From Methylorubrum suomiense (lineage in GTDB: Bacteria > Pseudomonadota > Alphaproteobacteria > Rhizobiales > Beijerinckiaceae): a DNA stretch of 64,000 nt. The notes under the pieces are model-generated. The model was given only the letters and a program-made list of their open reading frames with translations, ran no database searches and was not told the DNA's origin. A program made the translations under genes and the position numbers. Position 1 is the first letter of the stretch. Every line of letters starts with the position of its first letter. The DNA lies in contig NZ_BPRE01000016.1 in assembly GCF_022179765.1 (NCBI RefSeq), positions 62,001-126,000 on the forward strand, given 5' to 3'. Positions 62,692 through 64,000 of the stretch are shown in pieces.

Positions 62692-63669
62692 TTGACGATC
62701 GATCCCCGCCTGAGCGCCGACGCTCCGGCTTCGCCGCTTCCCGAGAACGGGCTGTTCCTGGCCGATGTGTGGGACGGGCTCGGCGCGCGCCGGAAGTCCC
62801 TGCCGGCCAAGTATTTCTACGACGCTGCCGGCTCGGCCCTCTTCGAGAAGATCACGGTCCTGCCGGAATACTACCCAACCCGAACGGAACTGCGCATTCT
62901 CGACGAGCGCGGGCCCGAGATCGCGGCCCGCCTGCCCGAGGGCGCCGCCTTGGTCGAGTTCGGCAGCGGCTCGACGGTGAAGCTGCGTCGCCTGCTGCGG
63001 CATCTGCCCGGCCTGTCGGCCTATGTACCGGTCGATGTCTCCGGGGAATTCCTGGCCGAGCAGGCACGGGTGCTGCGGGCCGACTTCCCGGATCTCCCGG
63101 TCGAGCCGGTGGCCGCCGATTTCACCCGGCCCTTCGCCCTGCCGCCGAGCCTGTCCGGACGGCCGCTGGCCGGCTTCTTCCCCGGCTCGACCATCGGCAA
63201 TTTCGAGCCCGCCGAGGCGGCCCGCCTCCTCGACGTGTTCGGGCGCATCCTGGGGGAGGGCGCAACCCTGATCCTCGGCGTCGATCTGGTGAAGGACCGG
63301 GACGTGCTGGAGGCCGCCTATGACGACGCTGCCGGCGTCACGGCCGCGTTCAATCTGAATCTGCTGCATCGGATCAACCGCGAACTCGGCGGCGACATCG
63401 ATCCGGCGAGCTTCGCCCACCGCGCCCTGTTCAACGAAGCGGAATCGCGCATCGAGATGCATCTCGTCAGCCGCGTCGCGCAGACGGTGCGGGTCGCGGG
63501 CCGTGCCTTCCCCTTCGCCGAGGGCGAATCGATCCACACCGAGAACAGCTGCAAGTACACGATCGAGAGCTTCCGGGCTCTCGCGGCCCGGGCCGGCTGG
63601 TCGGCCCTCGACGCCTGGACCGATACGGACGGGCTGTTCTCGGTCCACGCCCTGCGGCGCGCCGGCTGA
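62692..63669 (+). CDS. egtD: L-histidine N(alpha)-methyltransferase EgtD
   Basis: A 325-residue SAM-dependent enzyme that trimethylates histidine to hercynine, the first step of ergothioneine synthesis. LPAKYFYDAAGSALFEKI, the SAM loop VEFGSGSTVKLRRLL, YVPVDVSGEFL and FFPGSTIGNFEP are family signatures. The start is TTG, with GGAG seven bases upstream (62681-62684), the only initiation codon in a good position. It is co-transcribed with egtB. Confidence 0.94.
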   Translation: MTIDPRLSADAPASPLPENGLFLADVWDGLGARRKSLPAKYFYDAAGSALFEKITVLPEYYPTRTELRILDERGPEIAARLPEGAALVEFGSGSTVKLRRLLRHLPGLSAYVPVDVSGEFLAEQARVLRADFPDLPVEPVAADFTRPFALPPSLSGRPLAGFFPGSTIGNFEPAEAARLLDVFGRILGEGATLILGVDLVKDRDVLEAAYDDAAGVTAAFNLNLLHRINRELGGDIDPASFAHRALFNEAESRIEMHLVSRVAQTVRVAGRAFPFAEGESIHTENSCKYTIESFRALAARAGWSALDAWTDTDGLFSVHALRRAG

Positions 63670-63675
63670 TCGTTC

Positions 63676-63703
63676 GTTGCGTCGCACGGGCCGACGACGC
63701 AAC
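63676..63703 (+). terminator. Hairpin after egtD
   Basis: Nine-base perfect arms GTTGCGTCG (63676-63684) and CGACGCAAC (63695-63703) right after the egtD stop. There is no T-run; it may act as a transcript end or stabiliser. Confidence 0.5.
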
Positions 63704-63778
63704 AATCCGCTCGCGCGACGGCATCGGCCGGAAATGCACCGGGATCATGGTTAACGGCAACGCTTCCCCGCGGAAGCG

Positions 63779-63805
63779 GGCGGTCCGCCTTCGAGACGGA
63801 CCGCC
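63779..63805 (+). promoter_or_regulatory. Hairpin upstream of the DUF992 gene
   Basis: Nine-base perfect arms GGCGGTCCG (63779-63787) and CGGACCGCC (63797-63805) around nine bases, 30 bases before the DUF992 start. It could be a 5' leader structure or a second transcript end. Confidence 0.4.
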
Positions 63806-63835
63806 GCCCCGAAGACCTGCTCCCGGACCCGTCCC

Positions 63836-64000
63836 ATGCGCTCGATCCTCGTCGCCCTCACCCTCGGTACCGCCGCCGCCACCATCGCCTACGCGCACGG
63901 CCTCGACGAGGCCGGCCCCGGCCGGACCGTCGGCACCCTGACCTGCCGGACGAATCCCGATCTCGGCCTCGTCCTCGGTCAGACCCGTGGCGCGGCCTGC
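63836..64000 (+). CDS. DUF992 family exported protein, N-terminal fragment cut by the window end
   Basis: The first 55 codons of an open frame that continues past the window. A signal peptide (about 1-21, ending AYAHG) is followed by VGTLTCRTNPDLGLVLGQTRGAAC in pieces that match the DUF992 pattern: VGxLTC, then a Gly-rich strand, then a second Cys. Function of the family is unknown; members are periplasmic and frequent in Hyphomicrobiales. Confidence 0.75.
   Translation, partial: MRSILVALTLGTAAATIAYAHGLDEAGPGRTVGTLTCRTNPDLGLVLGQTRGAAC

Overview
The window is a GC-rich chromosomal segment from an alphaproteobacterium, most likely Methylobacterium/Methylorubrum (order Hyphomicrobiales). The basis is the mix of lineage-typical genes (cpdR, DUF1178, DUF2852, DUF992, a BA14K-like protein, LpxI rather than LpxH), GTG/TTG starts, a CtrA-like site and an EcfG-type promoter. 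I see no rRNA, tRNA, CRISPR array, insertion sequence or prophage. About 48 protein genes are supported, and one carries a riboswitch leader.

Layout. (1) 0.2-2.5 kb: cpdR, a palindromic repeat element, grxC, a nitrilase-family hydrolase and a DUF1178 gene. (2) 2.5-6.3 kb, minus strand: fabZ-lpxA-lpxI-lpxB-yaiI, a tightly overlapping lipid A operon without lpxD. (3) 6.7-11.6 kb: an exported Arg/Gly-rich repeat protein, speG, a CobW-type zinc GTPase with a small Cys-rich partner behind a long Zur-like palindrome, a TetR regulator and a DUF2852 protein. (4) 11.8-28 kb: treZ, a malQ-treY fusion, a GH13-glgE fusion, a treS-maltokinase fusion and glgB. Together these form a trehalose/alpha-glucan cycle: TreS-Mak, GlgE and GlgB build branched glucan from trehalose, and TreY/TreZ return trehalose from glucan. 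(5) 28-33.6 kb: a formate-dehydrogenase-like molybdopterin oxidoreductase, tex and an HNH nuclease. (6) 33.8-39.1 kb: an RND efflux operon with its own TetR and a tandem operator in the promoter. (7) 39.2-42.8 kb: a membrane/2Fe-2S adenylate cyclase, a royal-jelly/yellow-family secreted protein and a stress-promoter small exported protein. (8) 43-45.6 kb: arsH divergent from arsR-arsC-acr3. (9) 45.8-51.8 kb: a K+-independent proton-pumping pyrophosphatase, then ybeY-corC-lnt. (10) 52-55.7 kb: a Gly-rich BA14K-like protein, then catalase divergent from oxyR. (11) 56-64 kb: a chemoreceptor, an AbrB-type permease with dgkA, an EamA transporter behind a ykkC/guanidine-I-type riboswitch, murI, egtB-egtD (ergothioneine) and a truncated DUF992 gene.

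Most notable: the ykkC-class riboswitch at 59227-59348, with a visible translational expression platform and an EamA rather than SMR transporter as its target. Next are the three fusion enzymes of the glucan cluster, the Zur-like operon with a small unrecognised Cys/His protein, the redox-type cyclase, and the operator/promoter overlap of the RND operon. Many regulatory assignments rest on palindromes read by eye and are inference.
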